Assembly: GCF_022179185.1 (NCBI RefSeq)
Contig: NZ_BPQJ01000012.1
Coordinates: 136,559-195,441 of the forward strand
Source of the DNA: Methylobacterium frigidaeris
GTDB taxonomy: Bacteria > Pseudomonadota > Alphaproteobacteria > Rhizobiales > Beijerinckiaceae
Direction: 5' to 3'
DNA: 58,883 bases
Shown: piece by piece, positions 28,254-41,254 of the stretch
Numbering within the stretch: the stretch's first letter is position 1
Layout of the letters: each line of letters begins with the position of its first letter
Translations under genes and position numbers: made by a program
The notes under the pieces: generated by a model
The model's input: only the letters and a program-made list of their open reading frames with translations
Database searches by the model: none
Told to the model about the DNA's origin: nothing

Positions 28254-28895
28254 ATGCCGAGCACGCCCCGCGCCGCGATCATCCCGGTCACACCGTTCCA
28301 GCAGAACTGCACCCTCCTGTGGTGCGAGGCGACGAAGCGGGCCGCCGTGATCGATCCGGGCGGCGACCTGGACCGGATCCGGGCGGCGATCGCGAAGGCC
28401 GGGGTCACGGTCGAGAAGATCCTGCTCACCCACGGCCATATCGACCATGCCGGCGGCGCGGCGGACCTGCGCGATGCGCTCACCGTGCCGGTCGAGGGGC
28501 CGCACATCGCCGACAAGCCGCTCCTCGACAGCCTGCCCGAGACCGGGGCCGCCTACGGCATCGACGGCGCCAAGGTCATCACCCCCGACCGCTGGCTCGC
28601 CGAGGGCGACACGGTGACGGTCGGCGACCTCACCTTCGACGTGCTGCACTGCCCCGGCCATTCCCCCGGCAGCGTCGTGCTGGTCAGCCGGGACGCGCGC
28701 TACGCGCAAGTGGGCGACGTGCTGTTCCGGGGCTCCGTCGGCCGCACCGACCTGCCGGGGGGCGACCACGCCGCCCTGATCTCGTCCATCAAGACCAAGC
28801 TCCTGCCGCTCGGCGACGACGTCGCCTTCATCCCCGGCCACGGCCCGACGAGCACGATCGGCCAGGAGCGGCTGTCGAACCCGTTTCTTCAGTAG
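28254..28895 (+). CDS. MBL-fold hydrolase, glyoxalase II-like
   Basis: The 213-residue protein is a compact metallo-beta-lactamase-fold hydrolase of the YcbL/GloB-like type. Metal ligands are visible in THGHIDHAGG (about residues 61-70), in CPGHSPGSV and in GDVLFRGSVGR, and the last His in IPGHGPTSTIG. These proteins hydrolyse thioesters such as S-lactoylglutathione. It is 29 bases upstream of the aldo/keto reductase gene; both may serve carbonyl detoxification. Confidence 0.87.
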   Translation: MPSTPRAAIIPVTPFQQNCTLLWCEATKRAAVIDPGGDLDRIRAAIAKAGVTVEKILLTHGHIDHAGGAADLRDALTVPVEGPHIADKPLLDSLPETGAAYGIDGAKVITPDRWLAEGDTVTVGDLTFDVLHCPGHSPGSVVLVSRDARYAQVGDVLFRGSVGRTDLPGGDHAALISSIKTKLLPLGDDVAFIPGHGPTSTIGQERLSNPFLQ

Positions 28896-28924
28896 GCTTT
28901 TCGCCTCCAGTAGGGATTCCCGCC

Positions 28925-29887
28925 ATGGACCTGCGTCCCCTCGGCCGCTCCGGCCTCTCGGTCCCGCCGTTCTGCTTCGGCGGCAACGTGTTCGGCTGGA
29001 CCGCCGACGAGGCGACCTCCTTCGCGCTGCTCGACCGGCTGCTGGAAGCGGGCTTCACCTTCGTCGACACCGCCGACGTCTATTCGCGCTGGGCGCCGGG
29101 CCATCACGGCGGCGAGTCGGAGGCCGTGATCGGGCGCTGGCTCAAGGCCCGCGGCACCCGCGACCGCATGGTGATCGCCACCAAGGTCGGCATGGATATG
29201 GGGGAGGGCCGGAAAGGCCTGAAGGCCCCGTACATCGAGCGGGCGGTGGAGGAATCCCTCCGCCGTCTCCAGACCGACCGGATCGACCTCTACCAGTCCC
29301 ACCTCGACGATGCCGAGACGCCGTTGGAGGAGACGCTGGCGGCCTATGAAAGGCTGATCCGCGCCGGCAAGGTGCGGGCGATCGGCGCCTCCAACTACTC
29401 CGCCGCCCGCCTGCGCGAGGCGCTGACCGTCGCGGCTCGGGAGGGCCTGCCGCGCTACGAGTGCCTGCAGCCCGAATACAGCCTGGCCGAGCGGGCGGGC
29501 TACGAGGCGGAGCTGGAGCCCCTGTGCCGGGAGGAAGGGATCGGGGTGATCTCCTACTTCTCCCTCGCGGCGGGCTTCCTCACCGGCAAGTACCGGCAGG
29601 CCGGCGCAGCCGCAGGACGCGCCCGAGAGGCCCGGGTCTCCGGCTACCTCAACCCGCGCGGGCTCGCCTTCCTCGACCTCCTCGACGAGGTCGCCCGGGA
29701 GCACGGCGCGACCCCGGCCCAGGTCGCCATCGCGTGGCTCGTCGCGCGGCCGGGGCTCACCGCGCCGATCGCCAGCGCCACCTCGGTGGCGCAGCTCGAC
29801 GAGATCCTGGGCGGCGTGCGCCTCGCCCTCGATCCGGCGGCGTCCGCCCGGCTCGAGGAAGCGAGCCGGGGCACGCTCAAGGGCTGA
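28925..29887 (+). CDS. Aldo/keto reductase
   Basis: The 320-residue enzyme is an NADPH-dependent aldo/keto reductase. The catalytic tetrad is visible: Asp48 and Tyr53 in FVDTADVYS, Lys87 in IATKVG and His126 in YQSHLDD. The NADP-binding region GLTAPIASATSVAQLDEI lies near residue 280. Sequence style places it near the YajO/Tas subgroup. It follows the MBL hydrolase closely and is probably in the same transcript. Confidence 0.9.
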   Translation: MDLRPLGRSGLSVPPFCFGGNVFGWTADEATSFALLDRLLEAGFTFVDTADVYSRWAPGHHGGESEAVIGRWLKARGTRDRMVIATKVGMDMGEGRKGLKAPYIERAVEESLRRLQTDRIDLYQSHLDDAETPLEETLAAYERLIRAGKVRAIGASNYSAARLREALTVAAREGLPRYECLQPEYSLAERAGYEAELEPLCREEGIGVISYFSLAAGFLTGKYRQAGAAAGRAREARVSGYLNPRGLAFLDLLDEVAREHGATPAQVAIAWLVARPGLTAPIASATSVAQLDEILGGVRLALDPAASARLEEASRGTLKG

Positions 29888-29931
29888 CGGTGGGCATTCG
29901 CGGATCCTTAACGGGGTGCGGCGAAACGTAA

Positions 29932-32598
<2,667 letters not shown>

Positions 32599-32625
32599 TG
32601 AGGAGCACGATCTGCCTGTACCCAT

Positions 32626-32671
32626 AACAGCTCCCGTTTGACCCAATTGGGCTGCAACGGGAGCTGTTTTT
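32626..32671 (+). terminator. Strong intrinsic terminator after gyrB
   Basis: A perfect 13-base stem (AACAGCTCCCGTT at 32626-32638 and its complement at 32656-32668) encloses a smaller palindrome, CCCAATTGGG at 32642-32651. The right arm runs into a T-tract. Position just after the gyrB stop supports a rho-independent terminator. Confidence 0.9.
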
Positions 32672-32954
32672 CACCCAAAACGCTCATCCACTCGCTAGTT
32701 TACACCCATATTGCTCGGGACCCTGTCTGGTTGCGGCTGCTGAGCGGCTCGCTGCCGAGTTGCAGGACAACGGCCTCCGCAGCAGGGACCGTCCTAACTC
32801 TTTCCGGCAGGGCTTGCATTGCTAGCGCCGCAGTTGGTTGGCCCATGGTGCTCCCGCCTGTTTGTGAGGGCTTCACGTCTTTGAGCCGCCAGGCGACGGT
32901 ACGCCGGGCACAAGCCGAGGTATCTTGGTAGCCGGGGCGGGGCACGCATGCACC
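32672..32954. other. No recognisable gene
   Basis: This stretch separates the gyrB terminator from the end of the IS-disrupted gene. A minus-strand frame at 32700-32945 (81 residues) follows directly behind that gene but has no family resemblance and ordinary-looking composition only in part. It could be the remains of a second gene of the same broken operon. Confidence 0.4.
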
Positions 32955-33357
32955 TCACGGCGCCTGTCCGAGCTGCCTCATGTACGCCGCGTGGTCATCG
33001 CCATGCTCGCTCAACGTCGTGAGCACAAATGTCCTCACCGTGAGCGCGCACCAGCGGTCGAGAGCTTCGCCCGCATCCTTGGGCGGCAGCGCCGAAAAGG
33101 GGCGAACCTCCTGGCGCGCGGCATCGCGCGCGGCTTGTGCGGCTCGGACGAACAGACGCTCGGCTTACTCCGCAGGGTTGGACGAGAACACCTCCTGCTT
33201 CAGGTGCATGGCATAAGCGAACAGCAGGCTTTTGGCGTCACCGGTCGATGGCAGGAAACCCGGGTTCCGGCTCGCACACAGGGTACCAAGTTGGTGCGCC
33301 AGGAGACCGGGAACGAGCAGGTCAACACGGGGGTCCGGGACGGGCGCCATACTCCCT

Positions 33358-33383
33358 TGTAGCCGCCGATGTGAAACTGACCC
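33358..33383 (+). repeat. IS21 left terminal inverted repeat
   Basis: The 26 bases begin TGTAGCCGCCGAT and end CTGACCC. Eighteen positions match the complement of the right end. A second internal copy of the motif follows at about 33386-33407. Confidence 0.85.
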
Positions 33384-33415
33384 GGTCGCCGATTGAATCC
33401 TGACCCAGGCCGTAG

Positions 33416-35280
<1,865 letters not shown>

Positions 35281-35319
35281 GGGGTGGGTCAGGTTACGAT
35301 CGGCGACAAAGCCAAAAGT

Positions 35320-35345
35320 GGGTCAGACTTCAATCGGCGTTGACA
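35320..35345 (-). repeat. IS21 right terminal inverted repeat
   Basis: Read on the minus strand it begins TGTCAACGCCGAT and ends CTGACCC, matching 18 of 26 positions of the left end. An internal copy (TCGCCGAT to CTGACCC) lies about 20 bases further in. Confidence 0.85.
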
Positions 35346-35617
35346 CCCTTGTGCAAGCAAGACGAGGCCCGCGAGGCTTCCCTGCACTGCACCGGACATC
35401 GGGGGCTCCTTGATGAACGAGTGCGCTCATCGCGCTCGGCGCGGAGCAACGGTACACCTGCGGCGGCACGAAGGCCACGAACGTGTTCGATGGTCCGGTC
35501 GGCTGCTAGGATGAGCGTTGTGCCCCGCGCGGACCGGGTGGGATGGGCTGCCCGCTTGGGAGCACCGGGGCAGGGGAGGAGCCCCTGGTCCTTCGGAATA
35601 CCCGTGCGCCAAGACGG

Positions 35618-36034
35618 TCAGCGTTCGCCATCCGCGATATCCGGTTGCGCAAGCACCTCAAGGAGACGCCCTCCGTGGAGACGTCCACGGCCGTATTCGG
35701 CCACAAGACGCCCAAGCTCGGACCGGAGTGCCGTGAGCAGGGCGATCCGCCGGTCCGTTTCATCCCTGTGGCGCAGGGCCAGCCTGGCAGCTTCCTCGGG
35801 CGAGCCACTATGCCCTGTTCCCAGTTCGAGGAGTTCGCGGATCGCATCGACCTCCAATCCGAGTTCTCTGGCCTGTCGGACGAAGCTCAACCGAACCACA
35901 TCCTCCTCAGTGTAGCGTCGCTGCTGGCCCTCGGTTCGAGCCGGGGCCGAAATGAGGCGATTCTGCTCATAGTACCTTATTGTAGGTATGCGCACGCCCG
36001 AGCGTCGCGACAGTTCACCGATTGAGATCGTCAC
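35618..36034 (-). CDS. MerR-family regulator lacking the usual metal cysteines
   Basis: The 138-residue protein is a MerR-type activator: TISIGELSRRSGVRIPTIRYYEQ forms the winged helix, QRRYTEEDVVRLSFVRQARELG the second half, and a long dimerisation helix follows. Metal-sensing relatives of this subgroup carry cysteines near the C-terminal loop (a pattern like Cys-x-Cys ahead of VIEVL). Here that region reads YGRGRLHGGRLLEVL with no Cys, so it may sense something other than a thiophilic metal or be uncoupled. The GTG at 36034 is chosen because the family starts there. It is divergent from a methyltransferase gene. Confidence 0.82.
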   Translation of the reverse strand: MTISIGELSRRSGVRIPTIRYYEQNRLISAPARTEGQQRRYTEEDVVRLSFVRQARELGLEVDAIRELLELGTGHSGSPEEAARLALRHRDETDRRIALLTALRSELGRLVAEYGRGRLHGGRLLEVLAQPDIADGER

Positions 36035-36125
36035 CCGAAGGCCTCTTCCACTTCCGAGGCCGTGGACCTTAGCGCATGAGGTGGGCGGAGGACATGGTCC
36101 GAGTTCCCCGCTTGCAGTGCCTGCC

Positions 36126-36150
36126 ATGTACCCTTACCCGGTAGTGGTAC
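36126..36150. promoter_or_regulatory. Candidate MerR operator/promoter
   Basis: TGTACC and GGTACA form a perfect 6-base dyad with a 13-base spacer. It lies between the divergent merR and methyltransferase genes, 92 bases upstream of the GTG of merR. MerR-type regulators bind such dyads within long-spacer promoters. No clear -35 and -10 could be fixed. Confidence 0.4.
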
Positions 36151-36257
36151 ACCCATGGCCGAAAGCGGCTATGGTCGGAATGGCCGCCGTCACCCTGGGG
36201 CCGACACGCCCAGGGCCGACGTAGCCATTGGCGTCGACCTGAACGGTTTCTTCGACA

Positions 36258-36905
36258 ATGAACCTCATCCTTGGCGCGCGCCGGTGGATAGCCAGGCGCG
36301 GCTTCGAGCGGACCTATCCCGTCCTGATGCGGGACCCGGCCTGCACCGAGCCTCTTATAGCCGCCCTTGCTCCCGAGGCCGGCGAGCGCATCCTCTATGT
36401 CAGGGGGCCACAGGCCGAACCCGTGCTCGGGCTCGCGAGGAGGTTTCCGGGCACTGGGTTCGTCGGCTTGGAAGCGGATGCAGAGCGCGCCGCCGCGACC
36501 CGGGCCGATGCGGCGGCGGCGGGTCTCGCGAACGTGAAGGCGTTCGCGTACGAGGCCCGCGGTCGCATGCCGTTCCCTCCCGCCTCCTTCGACAAGGCGG
36601 CTTCGGTGATGGCCCTGCATTGCGAGCCGCAGGAAGGAAAGCTTCGGATCGCGCGCGAGTTGTTGCGCGTCCTGCGGCGGCAAGGAAGCCTGCTCGCCTC
36701 GGATCTTGATGCGGCGCGTGGGGCGCAGGAAGGCGCCTTGGTCAAGGTCGCGTCCATGATGCTCGGCGAGACGCGCCTCCGACAACACATGGACGGAACG
36801 TGGCCCGACATCCTTTCCGAAGCTGGCTTCGCGCGCGTCAAGCGCCTCGGCTCGCATTCGGTGCTCGTCGCAAGAGTGGCCGTCGTCCGGGCATCCAGGC
36901 GCTGA
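36258..36905 (+). CDS. Class I methyltransferase-like protein
   Basis: The 215-residue protein has a Rossmann methyltransferase pattern, with EAGERILYVRGPQAEPVLGL at motif I, GFVGLEADAERAAATRADAA after it, and FDKAASVMALHCEPQEGK and LRVLRRQGSLLASDLD further on. The usual motif I glycines (DxGxGxG) are replaced by VRGPQAE, so SAM binding is uncertain. The N-terminal 35 residues (ARRWIARRGFERTYPVLMR) are basic. It may be the regulatory target of the divergent MerR protein. Confidence 0.65.
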   Translation: MNLILGARRWIARRGFERTYPVLMRDPACTEPLIAALAPEAGERILYVRGPQAEPVLGLARRFPGTGFVGLEADAERAAATRADAAAAGLANVKAFAYEARGRMPFPPASFDKAASVMALHCEPQEGKLRIARELLRVLRRQGSLLASDLDAARGAQEGALVKVASMMLGETRLRQHMDGTWPDILSEAGFARVKRLGSHSVLVARVAVVRASRR

Positions 36906-37511
36906 GACGCTGCCATCATGCCGCCGTCGATGCCGGGCGCCTGCACCTTGACGGAATGTCACGCACGAGGCGCTGGAGATCATCGGTCGAACAGAGCGCG
37001 AGGGCCGCCCGAAGGCGTTCGCAGTTGCTGGCCAATGGCCGTCATCATCCGTCTACCGCTTGCCAGGACGCTCTCGCGACCAGGTTCCCGACCCGAGCGG
37101 TGACGGCACAGCGTTCTACGCCTTGGTCCGTTTGACTTGCCAAACGCAGGTCCCGGGCGGCGCCTCATGGGCGTTTGCCCTTTGGGCAGGGTGATGTCCA
37201 TCGACCGCATCCGGCTGCCGGAGCGCACGGCACATGCAGGGTCAGGCGCCGGCCCGCTCAGTGCCCCACCCATTCGGCCTGTTGCATCGCGAGGCTACGG
37301 CGATGGCCTCCCGCTCCACGGAGGCGAGCTTCTCGGGAGGCTTGGCGACGCATCCGCGACGCAGCTCTTCAGGTATCGGAATTGGCTTGCGTGATGGCCA
37401 GGGTCGGCGCCTTCGTCCTCTTCACGATGGCTCCGGCGTTGGGCGAAGGCGACCCGGTACGTAGGGCCGAGCAGGTCCCGCGGTGGGCGGAACTCGTACC
37501 GGCGCGGCCGC
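36906..37511. other. No recognisable gene
   Basis: Short overlapping frames on both strands fill these 606 bases, but none shows a family motif or a good ribosome binding site with coherent composition. The stretch separates the MerR/methyltransferase pair from the convergent outer membrane protein gene. Confidence 0.45.
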
Positions 37512-38360
37512 TCATCGGGGCGGGTCGAAGCTGAACGGGTAGCTCAGCGTGTGCTGGATGCCTGCCACGAACCGGAAATCCTGGTTGCGGTCGCCGCCGA
37601 ACCCGACGCCGGCGCTGCCCGAGAGGACGGTTTGGGGCGTCAGCAGGTAGCGGACACCGACCTCGGCCATGTTCGACGCGCGCCTGCGGTCCCTGTCCGT
37701 CTCACGGTAGACATCCGCGACGACGACCAACTCGTTCGTCACGGGCTGGCTGTAGGCGACGCCGACGCGGTAGCGGTCCGTCCTCTCGGCATCGCGACCC
37801 GTGAGCGGGTCGAAGTTGTGGAACCAAGACGCGTTGAAGTGGATCTGACGCGGCACGTAGGAGAATGGCGACGTGCCTTCGGGGTCCGGCGTTCCCAGCG
37901 ACTTCGTCGCGAGGAACTTCAGCTCGGTCTCGGTCCCGCCGTTGCGGTACCCATAGGGTTGGCTCACGCCGGCCGCCACCGCGAAGGCCGGCAGATAGAG
38001 GCCTTCCGTGTTGAGGTTGTAGAGGCCCTGAACCGTGGCGGCACCCTGCTTCGTCTCGCTCGCATCGCCAACCGCGTATGGCGTCTCGACTGACAGTTGG
38101 AAGTTCTTGGTCGCGCCCCACTCCACGCGCGGGACCACGAACAGGCGATTCCGGCCGTCAGGGTCACTCCGGGGAGCCCTGTCGTAGCGGAGGTACCCCT
38201 GGATCTCCAGTCCGTTCTCCTTGATCGGGTAGGCATCCTCGATGACGACGGGCAGGCCCTGTTCGAGGTTCGTATGGTCGGCGGCGCGCACCGGGAGGGC
38301 GTCGCAGGCAATGATGGCGAACGCGGCGGCCCCGGCGGCCAGGCGCACGTGATGCTTCAT
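37512..38360 (-). CDS. Outer membrane beta-barrel protein
   Basis: The 282-residue protein has a signal peptide (HHVRLAAGAAAFAIIACD, cleavage near VRAAD) and a barrel of alternating strands such as LEIQGYLRYDR, YRVGVAYSQPVTNELVVVAD and VLSGSAGVGFG. It ends in SYPFSFDPPR, slightly unlike the canonical terminal Phe or Tyr-Trp. It is reminiscent of MetA/phenol-pathway-type outer membrane proteins, but function is unknown. It starts 29 bases after the stop of the Tat-exported protein on the same strand, so both are probably expressed from the promoter at the CsoR-type site near 39780. Confidence 0.7.
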   Translation of the reverse strand: MKHHVRLAAGAAAFAIIACDALPVRAADHTNLEQGLPVVIEDAYPIKENGLEIQGYLRYDRAPRSDPDGRNRLFVVPRVEWGATKNFQLSVETPYAVGDASETKQGAATVQGLYNLNTEGLYLPAFAVAAGVSQPYGYRNGGTETELKFLATKSLGTPDPEGTSPFSYVPRQIHFNASWFHNFDPLTGRDAERTDRYRVGVAYSQPVTNELVVVADVYRETDRDRRRASNMAEVGVRYLLTPQTVLSGSAGVGFGGDRNQDFRFVAGIQHTLSYPFSFDPPR

Positions 38361-38389
38361 GACGGAGTTCCTGTCGGGCGTCGGGGCGG

Positions 38390-39757
38390 TCAGCGGGAGG
38401 CGATGCGGGCGGCGCCCAGCGAGGGCTCGACGCCCATGTCGATGGGAGCGATGTCGGGCATGCGCTCGGCCTTCCGTCGCCAGTTCGCCTCCATCGTCTC
38501 GGTCATCATCCGCGGCGTCTCGCCCGGTTCGGTCGCGCCGGGCATCATCCTCATCCCGGGCGCGACACGCATGATGGCGTCGTGCAGAGAGCCCGGGATC
38601 TCGCCCGGCTCAATGCCGAGCCGCCCGTTCTTCATCATCTGCTGCATGACGGCGGACTTCTCCACCTTGGATAGCCCCCCAGGGTACATCATGGGCAGCA
38701 TCTCCATAAGCATGTCCATCATGATCATGCCCATGGCGCCCTGTGGCGAACGCACCCAGTTCGGGTAGGTGCGCGGGTCGTATGTTGGATGGGGCTCGCC
38801 GAACTTGCGGGCGTAAGCCTCGTCCCCCGGTTGGTACCCCATGGCCTGGATGACGCGGTACATCTCGGCCCGCTTCTCCTCGACGGACCAGCCCTTGTAG
38901 GCGAGGATCGAGTAGGCGATGCCGTGGAGCATGTGCAGATTGTCGAAGATGTTCGCGCTCTCCGGGCTCATGCGAGAGTAGCGCGGCATGATCTCGCGCG
39001 AGAGCACCATCCGGCCCGGGCGGTTCGGGATGACCTCGCGATGCATGACGTCCTCCACGCCCTTGATGGCGGCCTCCTGGTCCTGGTTGCCCGAGATCAT
39101 CTGCGCCTCGTAAACCGCCGGGTGCCACCAGTGCGCGACGTAGAATAGGCTTTGGTCGAGTGGATAAAAATTCCGGAAGTAATTGAAGTAGGGCTTCATC
39201 ATGATGCCCGCGCGCCGCATCGTCAGCTCCAGTGGCGCCGGACTACGCGGGATACCCTCGGTCTGCATGGTCAAGTAATACTTGACCGCACGGTCTGTCC
39301 AAGCCTTCTTCTCGGCCCACGGGATCTCACGAAAGGCCATCACGTCGTAGGTCTGCTCGTGGTGCATATGCGTCCAGTCGATGGTCCGAAACAGCGTGTG
39401 CATCGCCCGGTCGACATAGGACGAGTAGTACGGCATCTCCGGCTCGGTCGCCGGCGGGTTGAGCAGCCACTCCAGAGCTTCCCGGTCGAAGCGCGCGTCG
39501 ACCGCGGCGTGGTCCTCGAAGCGCGTCAACTGCAGCAGGTCGTGTTGCTTCGAGTGGAAGAAGTGCATGCCGGCCCCGATGCGGTAGGCCAGGTTGTGCC
39601 GGTAGAAGAATGCCAGGTTGTAGGGGCCTCGCAGGAAGTCGACGCCGTTGCGCTGTTCGAGCGCGAACGCCCGCCTCGCGCCCGCTCCTTGCGCCGCCAG
39701 TGCGACCGCGGATGCCGCGGCGCCACCCAGGAACGCTCTCCGCGTCGCCATCCTCAT
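38390..39757 (-). CDS. Tat-exported Met- and His-rich protein of unknown function
   Basis: The 455-residue protein has a clear twin-arginine signal (ATRRAFLGGAAASAVALAAQ, cleavage near AFA). The mature part is unrecognised but coherent, with many aromatic and His residues (WTHMHHEQTYDV, YVAHWWHPAVYEA) and a Met-rich C-terminal third (AMGMIMMDMLMEMLPMMYP, then GMRMMPG). Tat export implies a cofactor or metal loaded in the cytoplasm, or rapid folding; Met and His clusters suggest Cu(I) or another soft metal. Two starts are possible (39757 and 39751); GGAGGGG fits either. It is first in an operon with the outer membrane protein, and a CsoR-type palindrome lies 19 bases before its ATG. Confidence 0.7.
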   Translation of the reverse strand: MRMATRRAFLGGAAASAVALAAQGAGARRAFALEQRNGVDFLRGPYNLAFFYRHNLAYRIGAGMHFFHSKQHDLLQLTRFEDHAAVDARFDREALEWLLNPPATEPEMPYYSSYVDRAMHTLFRTIDWTHMHHEQTYDVMAFREIPWAEKKAWTDRAVKYYLTMQTEGIPRSPAPLELTMRRAGIMMKPYFNYFRNFYPLDQSLFYVAHWWHPAVYEAQMISGNQDQEAAIKGVEDVMHREVIPNRPGRMVLSREIMPRYSRMSPESANIFDNLHMLHGIAYSILAYKGWSVEEKRAEMYRVIQAMGYQPGDEAYARKFGEPHPTYDPRTYPNWVRSPQGAMGMIMMDMLMEMLPMMYPGGLSKVEKSAVMQQMMKNGRLGIEPGEIPGSLHDAIMRVAPGMRMMPGATEPGETPRMMTETMEANWRRKAERMPDIAPIDMGVEPSLGAARIASR

Positions 39758-39775
39758 TTGTCCCCTCCAAGATTA

Positions 39776-39790
39776 TACCCCAATGGGGTA
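39776..39790. promoter_or_regulatory. CsoR/RcnR-type operator upstream of the Tat protein gene
   Basis: A perfect palindrome TACCCC-AAT-GGGGTA sits 19 bases upstream of the minus-strand start at 39757. CsoR and RcnR proteins recognise G-tract/C-tract palindromes of this type. Its position so near the start codon fits a repressor site within the leader. Confidence 0.65.
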
Positions 39791-40217
39791 AAACCGTCGG
39801 GAACCGGGGTCAAAGGCTATTCACCCGTGATCCCTTGGGCGGTTCTCATCGGGCCGAAGTGTTGCCTCACCGCCACTCTTGAGGGCGAGGGACAGGGCGG
39901 GCCTTGTCGGCCATGCGCCGGCTTCCGCCGCCTGGAGGTGTGCCGGGACCGATCCCCCCAGTCCGCGGCGGCTGGTCGGCCTGCCAGGACCGAGCCGACC
40001 ATCGCTATGCATGGCCCAAGGCCCGCGGCCGTTCCAGGGCCGCATCGCGCTTGGACGCCAGGGGGCGTACAGGTTGTGCCGCCCGCGGTCCCGCGGCGCC
40101 GGTCGGCCTTCGGGACCGCGCATGCGTCCGGGCCGCAACGCCGGGATGCGGCACGAGGGGCGACCCGGTCGTGGCAGGGCGCTCGCAGCGCCTGACATCC
40201 GACAGTCCTGCCCTCGG
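39791..40217. other. No recognisable gene
   Basis: About 430 bases between the promoter of the Tat protein operon and the end of the csoR-like gene. Frames on both strands read as Arg/Pro/Gly-rich and I see no family, RNA or repeat. Confidence 0.45.
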
Positions 40218-40520
40218 CTACACGATCCTGCCGATAAGGCTGCCGATCTCGTCGGCCAGGCGCTGCCGCTCCTCCTGCGAGAGGTTGCTCGCGACGGAGG
40301 CTTGCACCAACCCGTGCATATGGTCGCGGATCATGTCGGACTGCACTCGGCGCAACGCGGCGATGACGGCATCGATCTGGTGCGCGACGTCGACGCAGTA
40401 TCGCTCCGTCTCGATCATTTGCTGGATGCCACGCACCTGCCCTTCGATGCGACGCAGCCGGGGGAGTTGCTGCTTGTGGTTGACCGTGACCCCACCGTGG
40501 TCCTTTTCGGAACCCGACAT
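40218..40520 (-). CDS. CsoR/RcnR/FrmR-family repressor
   Basis: The 100-residue protein has the family's three-helix plan: RLRRIEGQVRGIQQMIETERYCVDVAHQ split over residues 21-48, then QIDAVIAALRRVQSDMIRDH. The first ligand Cys (Cys42) and the central His (His67, in DHMHG) are present. CsoR copper sensors have a Cys four residues after this His, and nickel/cobalt RcnR a His. Here that position is Leu71, while His69 lies two residues on, so the metal site is atypical. The family represses promoters with G/C palindromes and releases DNA on metal or aldehyde binding. Its own upstream region contains such a palindrome. Confidence 0.85.
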   Translation of the reverse strand: MSGSEKDHGGVTVNHKQQLPRLRRIEGQVRGIQQMIETERYCVDVAHQIDAVIAALRRVQSDMIRDHMHGLVQASVASNLSQEERQRLADEIGSLIGRIV

Positions 40521-40573
40521 GCTGCCTTGCGCCTCTGATGGGACGGGCGGCCGCCGGCCCAGGGTTTTGGAAC

Positions 40574-40592
40574 CATACCCTGCCTGGGTATG
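40574..40592. promoter_or_regulatory. CsoR/RcnR-type operator between repressor and Cys-rich gene
   Basis: CATACCC and GGGTATG form a perfect 7-base dyad with a 5-base spacer (TGCCT). It lies between divergent starts at 40520 and 40683, so one repressor site could control both genes, including the repressor itself. Confidence 0.65.
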
Positions 40593-40682
40593 TTGCCTCT
40601 TCGTCGTGGGCCCGCTCCGCGCGGGCGGGCCCACGCAGCCATAGTAAGGCTTGGCCGAACGTCCAACAATGCGAGCGACACA

Positions 40683-41015
40683 ATGCACCAGATGAGACCG
40701 GACATGCAGGCATGCATCGACGAGTGCCTGCGCTGCTACCAGACCTGCCTCGGCATGGCATCCAACCACTGCCTGCCCGCCGGCGGGAAGCACGTCGAGG
40801 CGGAGCATCTTCGCCTCATGCTCGCCTGCGCCGAGATCTGCCGCACCTCGGCGCACTTCATGCTCCTCGGCACGAGCCATCATAAGCACACCTGCCGCGA
40901 GTGCGCCGACGTGTGCGAGGATTGCGCGCGGAGCTGCGAGCAGGTGGGCGATATGCAGCACTGCGTCGACCAGTGCCGCCGCTGCGCGGAAAGCTGTCGG
41001 AAGATGGCGGCCTGA
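40683..41015 (+). CDS. Four-helix Cys-rich copper-storage-like protein (Csp/DUF326 type)
   Basis: The 110-residue protein has 16 cysteines by count, placed mainly as C-x2-C and C-x3-C pairs along helices (ACIDECLRCYQTC, CRECADVCEDCARSC, CVDQCRRCAESC). This is the pattern of Csp proteins, tetrameric four-helix bundles that bind many Cu(I) ions inside the bundle. There is no signal peptide, matching the cytosolic Csp3 type. An internal His pair (SHHKH) adds possible ligands. The ATG at 40683 starts the family-like sequence. A CsoR-type palindrome about 90 bases upstream and the divergent repressor point to metal-induced expression. Confidence 0.85.
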   Translation: MHQMRPDMQACIDECLRCYQTCLGMASNHCLPAGGKHVEAEHLRLMLACAEICRTSAHFMLLGTSHHKHTCRECADVCEDCARSCEQVGDMQHCVDQCRRCAESCRKMAA

Positions 41016-41254
41016 ACCGCTCGTCCGGGGCGGCTCAGGACACGGCCGCTCGGCGGCATTCCCTGCGCGCCGCCTCGTCCCGGTTGTCCCGCCGGCCCTT
41101 CTGACCGATGCCCTGCCCGGGCCGGCTTGGGAGGTGTCAGGTGCAATCGCGTCGGGCCTCATGGCACATATCACTGCCCCCGCGCCCGGACAGCCGAGCC
41201 GGCCAGTCCGCCGGAGGGATCCACCAGGCTTCGCGGCGAGTTCATCGGTTCGTC

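Noticed and set aside
40521..41174. N-terminal extension of the CsoR-like frame
   Set aside because: It runs antisense through the Cys-rich protein gene; the family starts at 40520.
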